From Candidula unifasciata (lineage: Eukaryota > Mollusca > Gastropoda > Stylommatophora > Geomitridae), in contig CAJHNH020007556.1 in NCBI GenBank assembly GCA_905116865.2, forward strand, positions 371,501 to 435,500: 64,000 nucleotides of DNA. The letters run 5' to 3'. The notes beneath the pieces were generated by a model, which saw nothing but the letters and a program-made list of their open reading frames with translations, was not told where the DNA came from and did not search any database. Position numbers and translations under genes: made by a program. Below, one piece after another: positions 43,886 to 56,575 of this stretch (its first letter is position 1; every line of letters begins with the position of its first letter).

Positions 43886-44910
43886 AGAGTACTCTTATGT
43901 AACACGTCTGCTTCTATACTTACTACAAATAAGGCATCCAACCTGCATTGTTGTTCTGATGTGATTTAAAAAAAAATATTCTTTAACTGATTAAATAAAC
44001 GCTCAGCTCCAAGACTGATATAAATTTCTGTGGTGCACTAGGCACGTCCTTAGTGTGCTGAATGATTAATGCAGCCGCGTCTTTTCTGTTAACTTGTTTT
44101 GGGGGTTTTGTTGGGTACTTTATATTTTATACAACATCTCGTCGGCTCTGAGATGTCAAAGGGAGTTTATAGGGAGTACCATATTCTTGAGAGGAGGAAA
44201 AAAAAAAAAAGGGGGGGGGGCCTAGTGTTAAATGAAAAGTGACTACTACACAGCCTAACCATAACCCTCAATAGTGTGAGACGTTCTTTTTGAATTTCCC
44301 TGCCAAATCTCGAAGCCGACGAGATGTTTTCGTATACAATTAAAGTAGCTTTTGTTGTTAAAAATCACTGCTGCTTTCAGTTAGACGATCAAATATCTTG
44401 TTGATTGAGTGCACCCAGATCTCGGCTTAATGGTTCCAGTTAAAGCTGTAGCTGATTTCAAGTTTATGGCAGTCCCAACCTCGCGCGCGTGTGTGTGTGT
44501 GGCTGATAATTAAACTTTCTGTTGCGCAGCTCATGGAAACACTTGACAGGTGGTTTAATAAATCAGTTTAACAGAAGGAAACTATTTTAAGAGTAACGAC
44601 GATGGCAACAAGGGGTGTTAGTAAAACATACAACAGTCGGCACATATTGTAAGCGCCAAGGGATATGAGAAGGTAGTCCATATTGTTTGTTTTATCATGA
44701 AGTTTGGAACACATGCACTCGTCTGCGTAACCATATATTATAAATTATTAACTGTTTAGTCCTTGCAGGACACCATTGATTTATATTACACTTGTCAAAG
44801 ATGTTTATCTCCTTGAGGTTTCTTTTATTATTAAAATGTGTTATCACACAAAACAGAATATTACGAAACGGCTGCAGAAGTATGAATTTTTTAATACGTA
44901 TAATCCCTAT
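43886..44910. other. Unannotated stretch
   Basis: Contains an A run followed by a G run near 44,200-44,220 and short GT repeats near 44,490. No gene recognised. Confidence 0.35.
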
Positions 44911-44914
44911 ATGG

Positions 44915-45172
44915 GTTACGGGACCCATGGGGGGGGGGGGGGGACAAGAATAGCCCAAGAGTAGACTAATTGGGGTGCTTTTTTCGAAGTCGGAGTGCAT
45001 TTGCCTGAGAGGCAAGGAACCAACAGGCTGTATACACTTGAGTCAGATCTGTAAAACGGAAGTTCACACAACACTCAGGTCCTGGAACAAGACTGAAGTC
45101 CAGAGGTGAATGAACAACCAGAACTTTCCCGCCGGAATTTACAGCTAGTGACCGCGATAAAAAAAAAAAAGA
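44915..45172 (+). mobile_element. SINE family S2 copy with poly-G head
   Basis: cgggacccatgg runs into a G tract (44,930-44,943), then gagtagactaattggggtgc, gcctgagaggcaaggaacca and tgaacaaccagaactttccc to an A-rich tail. Confidence 0.8.
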
Positions 45173-45950
45173 TTTGAACTAATAGTTTTCTCATCAATGC
45201 GATTGTTATTAACTTGTCCCAAAGTTCAGCCGAGCGTAAGTGCATAAATACCTTGAATTGTAGAGATAGAAACAGAGGTGGGAGTTAAAAAAGGGTATGT
45301 CGCCGAACTAAGCATAAAATAATCCCTAACCTAGTTGAGGAGTTAGGGAGAAATACAATAGGCCAAACCCTGTCGGAGTGGCCCTCGGGGAATACTTGTA
45401 GGCTGTACCCTTTTGTTCTAATGGCCGACAGGTGAACGTTATCACGGGGCTCATGCACACAGAGATTGAGTTACAATCAAGTGTGCTCAGATTTCCCAGA
45501 TTCCTAAAGCATGCCATGAAGAAATACCCCAGCAAGGGATCGGCTGAAAATGTCAAGTCTGGGTTTTGGTATTTCTGGCCTCTGTGTTTTCATCTGCATA
45601 TATATGTTCCCACAAATAGGCGCTCCATTCGTGCACTAATCCGCAACTTTTGTTTTCTATTTCAGCAGTGTTAGAATAATTCCAAGATGTAAGATAAATG
45701 GTGCGTAAGAGAGCTGAATTATGAGTTTTGTCCCCTAGGATTTATACTCCAGCCGTTTAACCTTTGTCCCGTTTCTCGTGTCCCAAAATACCTTTGCATA
45801 ACAAGAGAACGCGCCAAATTGTACACTGTTACGGTTAGACAAACGGCGTTATTATATGTCAAAGTGAGAATGATAACCGAATGTGGTCTCGGCGTTCTCG
45901 CTCAACGTGAAAGGAGTTAAATTGTAGTGTTTCATCAAGACTGTGGCTGG
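45173..45950. other. Unannotated stretch
   Basis: One frame at 45,432-45,674 (plus) is unrecognised. No repeat seen. Confidence 0.35.
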
Positions 45951-45960
45951 GTACAACCAT

Positions 45961-46182
45961 CGATAGTTGCGTATCCTTTACAGGACGTTGCAGAACCAAC
46001 CCCAACAGCCCCTGGCTGTTGTGTGGTTTTTCTAGGCAAATTTACGTCCAGTAGTTTGCCATTGCTCTGGACGGTCGGCTTTCTTAATACCACTGTCGAA
46101 ACCAGCGGAAGGCGCATGGCCTGCAGCTGGGATCGAACCCGGCATTACCAAGCGTCTGCATCGACTTAGCCACAGCGCCGAC
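45961..46182 (-). mobile_element. tRNA-derived SINE (family S1), reference copy with target duplication
   Basis: 222 bp flanked by gtacaaccat on both sides (45,951-45,960 and 46,183-46,192). In its own direction it reads gtggctaagtcgatgcag (A-box), gggttcgatcccagctg (B-box), then the S1 body and the ctgcaacgtcctgtaaagga end. It is the least damaged S1 copy here. Confidence 0.92.
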
Positions 46183-46345
46183 GTACAACCATGACCGTCC
46201 TGAAAACGGTCGTGGTACAACCGACTTTGAAAAGCATCTTTCCGGGTTTCTTTGTTAAATTTGTTTACTGTTCCTAGGCTACGGATAAGGCAGCAGTTAA
46301 AGTTTTTTCATTGTATAGTTTCAAATTTTTTTTTTTACCTGCCTG

Positions 46346-46500
46346 ACACGCGACAAAGCCTGATAGATAAACGGCCTGTCGGCATAGCTTTTTGAGTCAT
46401 TTGGACACACATGCCCCTCTAGTAACTCTTCGATGTAGAGAAACATCCGAGGAAGATAGTTCACTGGGCGACAATCATGGAGACTGTAACTATTCCTGGT
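46346..46500 (-). CDS. Unidentified exon-like open frame
   Basis: The minus strand reads SLHDCRPVNYLPRMFLYI, then EELLEGHVCPNDSKSYAD and RPFIYQALSRVRQ, stopping exactly at a CAG/GTAAAA donor near 46,346. The composition (balanced hydrophobic and charged residues, non-repetitive) looks like real protein. I do not recognise the family. The upstream limit is unclear: either an acceptor near 46,490-46,500 or a start farther up (MKKKSIFLKRK). It could also be a pseudogene fragment. Confidence 0.35.
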
Positions 46501-46510
46501 TTTCCTTTTT

Positions 46511-47225
46511 AGAAAAATTGATTTTTTTTTCATTGTATAACCACCTTCACTGAAGCAGAACACTTGTCTGTCTAATATATCTGACTGTTATCAACATGCT
46601 CTTATTGGTTGTTTTAGTTTTCACGATCTACTTTGTACCTAGAAACATGAACTTAATGTACATATTCTTGCTTATCAGTAGAGAGCACACAGTTTATGTA
46701 ATAGTATCATGTTTTAGCACTTTTATTCGCATATTCTCTTTACACAGCTGTCACAGTGGGGTAATGATGCAATGATAGTGTTCATGTTTATTTTACATTA
46801 CAGTATTTGATCACTTGTCATAGTATTTGTCTAACATGTTTGCAGTCTTTTAATAAACTTTAAGTAATACATATTTCTGCCATTTGTATGGACGTCTTAG
46901 TACACACGTCCACAATTAGGACAAGTTGGTTTAGTTGTCAGATGTACCCGTCGACATATCTTTTGGGTACGCTGCAACCTATCGCGTGCACTTAGTTGAA
47001 GTTACTTTCTATTCCCAAACAGTAATCGGCGACTTCACTAGACAACTGGCTGGAAAATGAGATACAGTCGGCTCGGTCCGCGCGGGCAGCTTTCATTGTT
47101 TTTCCAGAGCAGCTCTACAATCGTGCCTACAGTTCTGTAGCGGACGATTTCATCAGAGTTTCTAAATTATCTTGGATGTTTCACGATTAACGTCCGTCTG
47201 CATCAAGTGAAGCGCTTGGGGTGTG
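46511..47225. other. Unannotated stretch
   Basis: AT-rich sequence; nothing recognised. Confidence 0.35.
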
Positions 47226-47226
47226 T

Positions 47227-47300
47227 TAGAGCAGTGGTCCCCAATCCTTTTCACGTAGCACGTGCCCCGGACCCCAACATAAGAAAATTTGATATAAACG
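47227..47300 (+). mobile_element. Possible hAT MITE end
   Basis: gcagtggtccccaatccttt followed by cggaccccaac resembles the terminal repeat of Charlie-like hAT MITEs. The opposite end was not found. Confidence 0.3.
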
Positions 47301-48071
47301 ATGAATCTGTTCATAATATCTAATTAAGAGCAGGTATTGTCATGTTGATTTTTAAAGACAGAATTGACACATTGGTGAACATTGTTTGGAAATCAGGTGT
47401 GCAGCGATCTGTGAGGATTTTTTGTTAGCGGTAAATTTTACGCTGGTGTCCTCATTAGCACACCGCTACACGCTAGCTCGCTTTTGATTGGACGACCTAC
47501 TGACCATCTTACCCTGATAGGTCGGCCTCGAGAGATCCGACTTTCACACAAGGTCACGGAGATATTCCGAACTCGCGCTCATACCGCGTGTTGTATGTTT
47601 CACCATGCCAGAGCTTTTAACATTTCTAAAACATTTAGATATTATGTCTAACACACAAACTCCCAAGAGAGTGACAAAACCTTGTCACAGGCCGTCTCTT
47701 TCTCGAAAATAAAAACGTAAATGCCAGACAACAACAGACTACGACATCCATAACCCCGACCACGGTAGACTAGTCCAACCAACTTATTAGTGGAGTTGAC
47801 CTACAACTGGTGGTGTAAAATGGGGAGACCCTCGTAAAAAAAAAACCTTGTTAGCCTGTAGGGTAGGGCATAGAATGAAAAGTTGGTGTTTATCTAATAG
47901 CTCACGTTGAAAAAAAAAAGGGGGCGGGGAGCACCTATTGTAGATGACTATTCGATAGGGAAATGCCCATAAAACGCGTGCAATGTGGGGTTTTAAAAAT
48001 TTCTCCTCACTCAAGTTACTGAAAGCGTGCTGTCTGCTTTGAATTGGTGTCTGTTTTTTAAAAATAAAAAT

Positions 48072-48179
<108 letters not shown>

Positions 48180-48339
48180 AATTGAAAACTTTGTTTACAC
48201 ACACACACACAAAAGAGGTTACAGTGACATTATTATCCCAACAGCTTACACCGAACGGTTAGTAAGTTACAAATTCTTAAACTTCGACAGGACTTCTGGA
48301 ACCCGCTGTAGCTCCCCTACTATAGGAGTATTTTTTGGG

Positions 48340-48395
48340 TCTGTCTTTATTTCTATGCCCCCGTGGCTTCCAATGCAAAGGGATAAGAAGAATTA
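48340..48395 (-). mobile_element. Small LINE (family A) fragment
   Basis: ggtctgtctttatttctatg and cccgtggcttccaatgcaaa match the reverse of the CLCIGTHRGIG region at 49,745 and 18,880. Confidence 0.5.
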
Positions 48396-48599
48396 ATGTA
48401 ATAAGTGCCTGGAACTGAAAGAGGTAAAAATGCGTCGTCAGTCTCTAGCTATCGACATGTCGGGTTCACATCGAGTGAAAACGGTATTTACAGGAACATT
48501 ATTACAAACAAACCGGTGTCACAGACTGTATTTCAACAGGCGGTTGCACGCTCACAATGTGCAAGTTAGCTACCCCCAGCAGTGGCGTACCATCAAGAC

Positions 48600-48785
48600 C
48601 AGGGCTGTTCATCTAAGTTTACTTAAGGGCCAACATTCTGAAAATTGGGATCGTCAGGGGACACAGACCAGGGCCCCAGCATAGAAACAATTATTAAAAC
48701 AACACAACTGGCTATCATCCGCGTGCCATTTGTTAGGTTTCCACGGGCCAAATTTTGCCCCGCGGGTTGCCATTTGAAAAGCGCT
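48600..48785 (+). mobile_element. Probable non-autonomous hAT relic
   Basis: The left end cagggctgttcatctaag and the right part gggccaaattttgccccgcg, then ggttgccatttgaaaagcgc, follow the plan of CAGGGCTGTTCAA-type hAT MITEs. Terminal repeats are imperfect, and I see no clear 8-bp duplication. Confidence 0.45.
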
Positions 48786-49364
48786 TGTTCTTTAAGCTTT
48801 GATCCGTGAAGCAGTGCCGTCCGGTGAAAATTAAAAGACGAATAATAGAGTACTTGTTGGAAACTGAATTTGTCTGATTGGGTTTGGGGGCAGACAGTGG
48901 GGTAGCTGGTCGTCCATCGCATAAACGCCGCGACCTATTACCAACGCACTCTTCCCATCCACACGATGCTCCACACGATGCTAGGAGCGTATAATTGCTT
49001 CGGTATACTACAGACATTATGTGGGCTTGGCTTTTTGCTATGCCAGATAATGAAGGTTGTAATTACTCGTGGAAAGGTTGTATTCGTAATGCCATCGGTA
49101 TGAGCGGAAACATAGAAATCTGCATGAGCTGACGAAATATTCACGACTAGGTGATTGTAATGTTAGTTTCTTGGAGATCTTTGAGGGGTATGAGTCGTCT
49201 CGATTTCTCAGTTTGCCTTCGACCTTAATCGCGTCAAGATAAAGATAACATTTTGTTCTCTTTGAATAAAGCATATGACTCTGAAGAATGCCTACTAACT
49301 TTGCTTCTTTTCTACGACTTCTTTCATTAACGGCAGTATTTTCCAGGCGACCAGCAGTAATGTA
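48786..49364. other. Unannotated stretch
   Basis: Several minus-strand frames overlap here but none shows a domain. No repeat recognised. Confidence 0.35.
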
Positions 49365-49930
49365 GATAAAGATGGAGGAACTGATAAAGATATTAAAATA
49401 AGAATACAAAAGGCAAGAGGAGCTTTCATAGCATTTGGAGATTTGTGGAGGTCAAAAGAAATTTAAAAAGAAATACTAAACTAAAAAATTGTTTTATTCT
49501 AATGTCAAATCAGTACTTTTGTATGGGGCGGAAACATGGAGAACAACTAAGGCAATTACTAATAAATTACAAACATTCATTAACTGGTGCCTGCGCAGAA
49601 TAGAGGGAATTAAATGGTATGATAGAATAACTAATGTAGACCTTTGGTAGAGAACTAAACAGGCTCCAGTGGACCAAGAGGTGAGGAAAAGACGCTGGCG
49701 TTGGATAGGACACACACTGAGAAAACAAGAAACACCATAACTAGAATGTCTTTGCATTGGAACCCACAGGGGCATAGGAATAAAGGAAAAGAGAGCTGGA
49801 GAATGAAATTAGAAAGATGGGGAGGACATGGGGAGAGCTCCATGTAATGGCGAAGGATAGACGACTTGGCGTGAGTCGGTTGAGGGTCTATGCTCCATTG
49901 GGGGATAGAAAGGCAGAAGCAGAAGAAAGC
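49365..49930 (+). mobile_element. LINE (family A) 3' end
   Basis: In shifting frames it reads IKIRIQKARGAFIAFGDL, WRSKEI, FNSNVKSVLLYGAETW, LRRIEGIKWYDRITN and RKRRWRWIGHTLRKQE. This is the well-known LINE segment after the RT domain, ending in gctccattgggggatagaaa and a GCAGAAG tail. Many stops. Its tail is shared with the SINE at 14,281-14,497. Confidence 0.82.
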
Positions 49931-50496
49931 GGCCTCTCTTTCTTTCTTTCTTTTCCTCGCTCTCCAGGGTACATCCATTTATAGTTTGCCACATTTCCAT
50001 CTCTATACTTCGTCAGGACCAGGTGAATCAAAAGGTCAGGAAAATTACCTGTCTCATCAGAGTGTTTGATTTCTAATCCCTGATAAGGCAAACCACTTTT
50101 TATCTTTCGGAGGTAGATCAATCAAACAAAAACCCCAGCTTGTATACTGCTTGGCGGCCTCTCTGTCTACATTACCTTAACCTTTAGCACCACCTCCTGG
50201 CATACGCCAGCAAAAGATGCTATCTGGCAGTCTCCCGTTTATTTATTTGTGTACACCCCATACATCGTGAGATGTATACAAGAATTCGGGGAGGTACCAG
50301 TTGAAGGTCTTCACCCAGGGTGTAGAGATACTTGACAGGTATCGCCAAAAGGTCAAGAGCATGCTGCTATTCTTTGCTGACTTCATTATTTAGCACAAAT
50401 AATTGGTAGATGGATGCATGAGCCAATTTCATTGTGACAAGAGAGGTCTTTTTCAAATAACAATAGACATCATCTGTTGGCATTAGGAATTACCAA
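49931..50496. other. Unannotated stretch
   Basis: No element recognised. Directly left of the truncated hAT copy D. Confidence 0.35.
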
Positions 50497-52553
50497 TTAC
50501 CATTACTTGAACTTTGAACTCTCACTGGGGTCAACGCACAAATATCTGGCAGCCCCGGTACTGATTAATAAAAACTCGCGTAAATCATACTAACTTTGTT
50601 TCAACCGTATCCTCACTGTGCTGACTTTGCGGTTTTTTTTTTTCATGTGATTTTTAAAAAAAATGCTCACCTTCTTATGTGGCTTTCACTTTGAAAAAAC
50701 CTTTCGACATGCCAAAAGTAAAGTATGAGCAAAAAATTTGGAAAGAGTGGTTGCATGATGACAAAATTAAAAACTGGGGATATGACCAAAGCTTGTTGTA
50801 AGTACTGCAAGTGTGAAATTAAAGCGAAAATACAAAACTCAAAGAGTCATGCAGAGACTAAGAAAGCATAAAACTGCAGTTTCATTTAAAGATATTACAC
50901 CGCTGACATCTGTTTTCATAACTATACTGATAAATGAATCATGAAAAGTTGAAGTATCAGTCGCAATGTTTTTAATTTGCCACTGCGCAATTTCAAACTG
51001 TGACCATTTGATCGATTTGTAAAAAATCTTGGACTAGTTCAATTTGAAAAGTGTGATGTAGAAAGTATAGTTTATGAACTGAAGGACCTTTTAATCAGCA
51101 AACAGTTAGGCTTGAAGAATTTGGCTGTAATTGGTACTGATAATGCCTCAGTGATGGTTAGTATAAACAATGGCGTTTATGCCAAGTTGAAGGAAGCTAA
51201 CCCATCGTTAATACTTATAAAATGTATGCGTCATTCATTGCAGCTAGCATTATCGCATGCTTCATCTAAATAATTACCAAGGAATTTGGAATACCTTATT
51301 GCTGAAACACTTTACTGGTTTTCCAAATCATTTGTCAGACAACAGCAATACAAAACACTATATACAGCCTTGAATGATGGCTCCACACCACCGAAAATTC
51401 TGTCAGATTGCAAAACTAGATGGTTATCAATTTAACCAGCTGTTGAAAGAATTATGAAGCAATGGCTAAAGTTGAAGACACACTTTGAAATAACAAGACA
51501 AAGTGAAAAGTGCTACACAGCTGAAATACTATATGGAATGTACAGTGGTGAAAAAAATTTGTCATTCATTCTCTTTTAAAAACCTATTCTAATGGAAGTG
51601 CAAAAAGTTAATAAACTGTTCGAATCTAAACTTGTTGATAAAGTTAAAATACTTGATGATCTCACCTTGCTTTTTCAATCGGTAAAATTCTGGTGTTACC
51701 AACTTCTAAAGCTGATTTGCTCACTTGCACTATAGAGAGCTATTTGGCTCCTAAGCCACACCTTGGATATTAAATCAAATCAAAAATTTATGATTTAAAA
51801 ACAAAAGGACTGTTAACAGAGAATGAAGAGAACAACTTAAGAAAACGCTGTCAAGATTTCCTTATCTCATTATTGAAGCAATTGAAGCAGAGACTTCCTG
51901 AAAATCTAGATGTTTTGAAAAATATTTCACTTTTTTCTGTGAGCAACATACTTCAGCCAATAAAGGACATACCTACATATTGTAAAGTTATGAAATTTTT
52001 AGGGGCTACTGATAATAGTGTCGTGGAAGCAGAATATCAGTTAACCAAAATAAAGTTAGCTAAATGGACAAACAAAACAGAAACTAAAGCGTTTTGGAGT
52101 GAAGTGAGACAATTTAAAGATGCCTCATCAAACAGTCCATTTTGTAAGTTTTCAGTGCTAGGAATTATATCAAATCTAACTTAAAAAACAGGATGAAATT
52201 TGACCTCCTAAATGCTATCGTGCCATTAAAATTCGGCCTGATGAGACTAGAAAAATAAGCCTACTGTTCCACTTATAAAGAAATTTGAACAGCTAAAGCA
52301 TACCAGGGTCATTTTAGATCTGAAGCTTCAACTTCATTATCCAAGCTAAGTTTATCCTGTGGATCTTGTGAGGCAGACATCAGTGAAGGTGAGGACATGA
52401 TTGTGTAGGGTAAGTCATAACAAAAGCTATGTTATTTTTGACTTTTTCAATTTGGATGTTTTTTCTAGATCTTTTCCACGCAGATGTAGATATTTTTAGA
52501 TATTTTTTGACACCGTTTTGGTTATTTTTTGCCAAAGAAAAGTGGCAACACTG
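50497..52553 (+). mobile_element. hAT element copy D, 5'-truncated
   Basis: Colinear with copy C from its position 32,740 to the end, with high identity, but lacking the first ~225 bp and the left terminal repeat. The right end is AAGTGGCAACACTG. It carries the BED-like finger (50,710-50,870) and the longest readable transposase segment in the window (LKNLAVIGTDNASVMVSI, LILIKCMRHSLQLALSHA, SDCKTRWLSI; 51,110-51,440). A 40-50 bp deletion removes part of the C-terminal region near 52,150. It preserves the empty site of the S3 insertion found in copy C. Confidence 0.9.
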
Positions 52554-53095
52554 GTCATCGCCCTATATTTTATTATCAGAGTTCATCTAAAGACACTGTC
52601 TTCTAATGTCCGAGTTTGTTTGAAACACTTGTTTCAGTAGCAAGATTAACAATGTGGTGACATCAGTTTCTGGTTAAATACTGTTTGGGTTATCATGGAT
52701 TTGTGGTGTTAATATTTCGTTGATTTTTTTTTTCCTTCCTGCACACCAACAAAATTGTGAAAATATAGGGGTGACTGCAGTCAAGCTAATTATTATTAGG
52801 AATTCCAGGGAAATTTAACAAAGGCTGCCCGGCCGAAACGTTACGTTGTGTTGTTTTGTGCACGTTTTTCTGCTTCCCCATTTGGTTAAGCTTTTTAGTC
52901 AAATTTCTCTGCACACCAAAGTGTGTTTTTGTTTTCTGCTATTTTGTGATCCTCAAGGATCAGATTATGTGGTAATTTTACACTAGTCTCGCGGCAGTAA
53001 GCATTATTTGCGGGCCATAGTTTTCCTACACCTGCGTTAGGGGCTAGCCAAGGCGTCGAGAGAAAAGAATAGTTCTTGTTCGTTTTTTTTGTGTG
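52554..53095. other. Unannotated stretch
   Basis: No gene or repeat recognised. Confidence 0.35.
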
Positions 53096-53097
53096 TG

Positions 53098-53367
53098 TGT
53101 GCTCCCGTGTGGGTTCCGGGGCGCCATTATGAGGAAGACAAGAATAGACCTACTGCCTCTCCTACAAGCATGTCGTAGGAGTCGACTGATTGGGGACATC
53201 CTTCGGAGTCGGAGTGTATCTGCCTGAGAGGCAAGGAACCCCAGGTCTGCATACAGATAAGCCAGATCTGAGAAACGGCTCTGAAGCGAGACTAAAGTCC
53301 AGAGGTGGATGAACACCCAGAACTTTCCGCCAGAGTTTACAGCCGGTGAACGCGAAGAAGACGTTTG
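53098..53367 (+). mobile_element. SINE family S2, full-length copy
   Basis: cccgtgtgggttccggggcg, caagcatgtcgtaggagtcg, gcctgagaggcaaggaaccc and ggatgaacacccagaacttt to an aacgcgaagaagacg tail: the full S2 order with few changes. Confidence 0.88.
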
Positions 53368-54155
53368 TTTGTTTCTCAGTTCTGATGAAATACCTGTGAT
53401 TGTGGGGCTGTCAACATAATTAGGTAACCACGAAAAGTGGTCTTGGCCTGTAGATCATCTAATTGAATTGCCTTTAATGGTTCATAATTAGCACTCGCAG
53501 TACTGATGTCCTTTCTAGTATCTTGATATTTTTTATGAAGTTAATGTTTTTTATATTAGTATATATTACGTAGCTGTTTACGTTTTCCACATGTATATGT
53601 CATGTTATAGCATTTAATAGTAAAAGCAATAAAGTAAAATCTAAACATTAAATGTGTTGAGTTCAAGAAAAGTGAAAGTAGTCAAGAGAGTCGTCTGGAA
53701 ACCACTGGTAGCAGCAGTTATAAGACAAAGAAGGTGGTGATATATCGAGTACATTCTTAAGAAGTGAACAGAGAGTCATCAAGCATGCGAGGAAACGTGG
53801 ACACCTAAAAGAAACCCTTAGTTGAAGGTTGATGAAAGAGGCCAAAGGTGCTGCGCGTGATCCCACCCATGATGCTGAGACAACAGCACAGGATGGAATG
53901 GAAGAATAAACTACGACCCCCATTTTATGTGACTGCACTATAGCTGCTTTTCATTTTCTAACGTCCACTTCAGGTTAGATCAGTCGGAAAGCCCCGGACA
54001 GTTAAATATCCACATGGATTTTGATTCGGACCAATGACCACCGGGCCAGAAGGCAAGTGTTCAGCCACTACTCTGCCGCGGCTTTCCCATATCAATTAAA
54101 ATGAATGTTATACATACATCTGTGATCGTACGGACATGTTAGGGTAACTTGATGT
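53368..54155. other. Unannotated stretch
   Basis: No recognisable coding or repeat signal. Confidence 0.35.
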
Positions 54156-54159
54156 CTCT

Positions 54160-54290
54160 AGTTTGCAGGGTTGTTGCCATCAATTGGGCCAGTTCTAACC
54201 AACAGCCCTCTGGCAGTTGTAGTTTTCCAAGCAAGAATATATAAGCCTTTTATAGTAGTTGCTGGTAATCGTAATCTTATATTGTTTGGC
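54160..54290 (-). mobile_element. Very diverged SINE S1 relic
   Basis: gttctaaccaacagccctc, agttgtagttttccaagcaa and tagtagttgctgg follow the reversed S1 body order at low identity. Confidence 0.4.
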
Positions 54291-54751
54291 TTTCGCCAAA
54301 CGAAAAACTGTCAGCGAACATTCATAAGCGTAATCAACATATACCCAAATGCTGATTTCTAAATTTCAGCCGCTATATTAAACCTGGAATGAATGGGTGT
54401 AATAGTAGATTAGTTTAGCTCTATGCGTAGCACAAATCATTATCATTCCCGAATGGGTTCCGATCGAGGGGGGGGGGGGGGTATAAAATAGGTAAATGTC
54501 TGAGGGGGGAAAACCTTATTGCAATTTAACACTTATACCTTCCGCCAAAATCTGTTGTGTGCTTAAATTAATCGGTACGTGAATACAAAGATACAAAATA
54601 TATGCCCCCCTTCCCCCCAATTCTAGAGAGAAACCAATGGGCAGGAAAGAACATGTTGATGCATAGGACTAACAGTAGAAGTATTGTAAAAGTGAAGATT
54701 CCAAGTTGGCTATTAGTTAAAAAAAAAAAAGCTCATTTGTTACTTGGCTGT

Positions 54752-55487
54752 TTAAAGGGGTCACTACGCCAAACAATTTTTTTTTATTTACAGAGTTAGA
54801 GCAATTATTTTATAATGGCCATTCAAAGGGATACATAATATTACATTTGCATACTTTAAGTGTGAAAAAATCATGGTTGTCATGGCAATAGCCGCCATTT
54901 TGTGGGAAAAACATGTGCTTAGAATCCTACAATTATAAAAACAAACATACGTATTAAACAATAGATAATAGATTCGTGATCTTTTATCCTATTCAGAGGT
55001 ACAGGTGTAGTTTATTTACTTTGAACATATTTTTATATATTTTGTGTAGAATTTTAAAATGTAGGTTTATTGAAAAAGTAAAAAAAAAAAGTCTTGCATC
55101 ATAAGACAATAATCACATTTTTAAAAACAAAAACTTTCTAAAATCTACCTTTGAAAAAACCAGTCCCTATAATATTGTTTAAGGAGTATCCATACTAAAT
55201 GTCATGTTTCTAGTCTTTATATTAGCTGAGATTTTAGGATTTCACACACTACAAACGGAAATATAGAGATGTGAGAAAACTGACTTTTAAACTTTTTTTT
55301 TTATATCTTTGAAAAGTGCATGGGTTGGTGCCTTTAGTATTAACTTTTCAAAGCTAAATTGTTTACAAATGACATACATTTTGTGTGTAATCTATTGTGC
55401 GAATGCCGAACTTTACAAAAACGAACACATTGAAAAAGTGATATTTTTGTCATAAATTGGAAAAAATGATGTGTAGTGACTCCTTAA
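54752..55487. mobile_element. TTAA-bounded MITE (piggyBac-like, non-autonomous)
   Basis: 736 bp between TTAA at 54,752-54,755 and 55,484-55,487. The inward ends read AGGGGTCACTACGCC and, on the other strand, GGAGTCACTACAC, imperfect terminal repeats followed by T-rich subterminal DNA. The interior is AT-rich and non-coding. The ends differ from those of the autonomous piggyBac at 8,961, so it belongs to another family. Confidence 0.7.
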
Positions 55488-55809
55488 AGGATATCTATTG
55501 CTAGGCTAATTACACTAATGGATCGCAACCCAATTGATTCAGACGATAAATTGCGCTTACAACGTACACATATTTTGGCAGAATTAGACCGCGAGTGCAA
55601 AAACAAGATAGCTGGTGGCTCGGCTAATATTGTACCACTGCCAACATAAACACATCGGCTTGCCGGGAAACTCCTATCTACCTAGGTTAGGCTTACCCAT
55701 CGGAATGCGAAGTATCGGAAACCACCCAAACTGTGTAACGCACGGCTAGAATCTAGACATACAGGTTCCTTGAAGGACTGGTTAGTGTTTTTCTTTTGCT
55801 GTTGTTACT

Positions 55810-56015
55810 TCTTCTGTCGACGTCTGTGGCTTACGTGTTGCGAAAGTTTGATCCCAGCAGTATGCGTTTTGGCAGCAGACCGCTTTCCGTTGGTTGCCAC
55901 ATTGGTATGGAGAACCGACGGTTGAGAAAGCAGCGGCAAACTCTGAAAGTAAGTTTGTCTAGAAAAATAGCAACACCCCCCCCCCTTCCCAAATGATTGG
56001 GTTAGTTCTGGTAAC
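55810..56015 (+). mobile_element. Diverged SINE S1 copy
   Basis: tctgtggcttacgtgttgcg, gtttgatcccagcagtatgc (B-box), gcggcaaactctgaaagtaa and gtttgtctagaaaaat, then a C run and gggttagttctggtaac match the S1 order. The overlapping open frame is a by-product. Confidence 0.65.
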
Positions 56016-56104
56016 AATAAGTATACACGACATACGTGTGCATTCACGTTTGCGTGTATCGCAGTGTATACGTGGTAACATGGCGATATCAGGAAAGAAG
56101 TTGG

Positions 56105-56330
56105 GACGGAACCAGTATTAAACTGCATCAAGAGACAACAGATCAGATGGTTTGGACATTTGTCAAGACTACCACCAGACCGTATACCACCACCAGACCG
56201 TACACCACAGAGAACCCTGTCATTTGGATGATGGAAACAGATTCATAGGTCCACCACGCAAGCCATAGATAGATAGAATATTCGAGGCCATGAATATCAG
56301 CATTCAGGGAGCACATATCTTTTCAAAATC
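56105..56330 (+). mobile_element. LINE (family C) 3' fragment
   Basis: LNCIKRQQIRWFGHLSRL, then PPDRIPPPDRTPQRT, parallels KFIENQKIRWFGHLVRK at 29,040. A ~17-bp tandem duplication (caccaccagaccgta) lies within it. Confidence 0.65.
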
Positions 56331-56374
56331 TGACACTGAAAGGCAATACAAAATACATGACTAAAAATGTACAT

Positions 56375-56575
56375 TTAAGAATCGACATCACAGCTGTCGG
56401 AGCACCCCCATAAGCGCTCAGTCCCCATTTTCAGCAGCAAGCGAAGAGGTCAAATTTCGATGGCACCAGTAACTTTCTGATCACTCTCAGCGATCGCCTG
56501 AGTGTTGAGCGCCGGGACAGATCCCCATTGTAACTCCCCGCAGCGCCATTCTTCCCAGACCGTAATGATCTACAG
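56375..56575 (-). mobile_element. Short repeat family S3 copy
   Basis: aatcgacatcacagctgtcg, cccataagcgctcagtcccc and ttttcagcagcaagcgaag align with the other S3 copies. Confidence 0.75.

Noticed and set aside
55796..55996. Leucine-rich 66-codon frame resembling a signal peptide
   Set aside because: It lies on a diverged S1 SINE; the hydrophobic start comes from tRNA-like flanking sequence.
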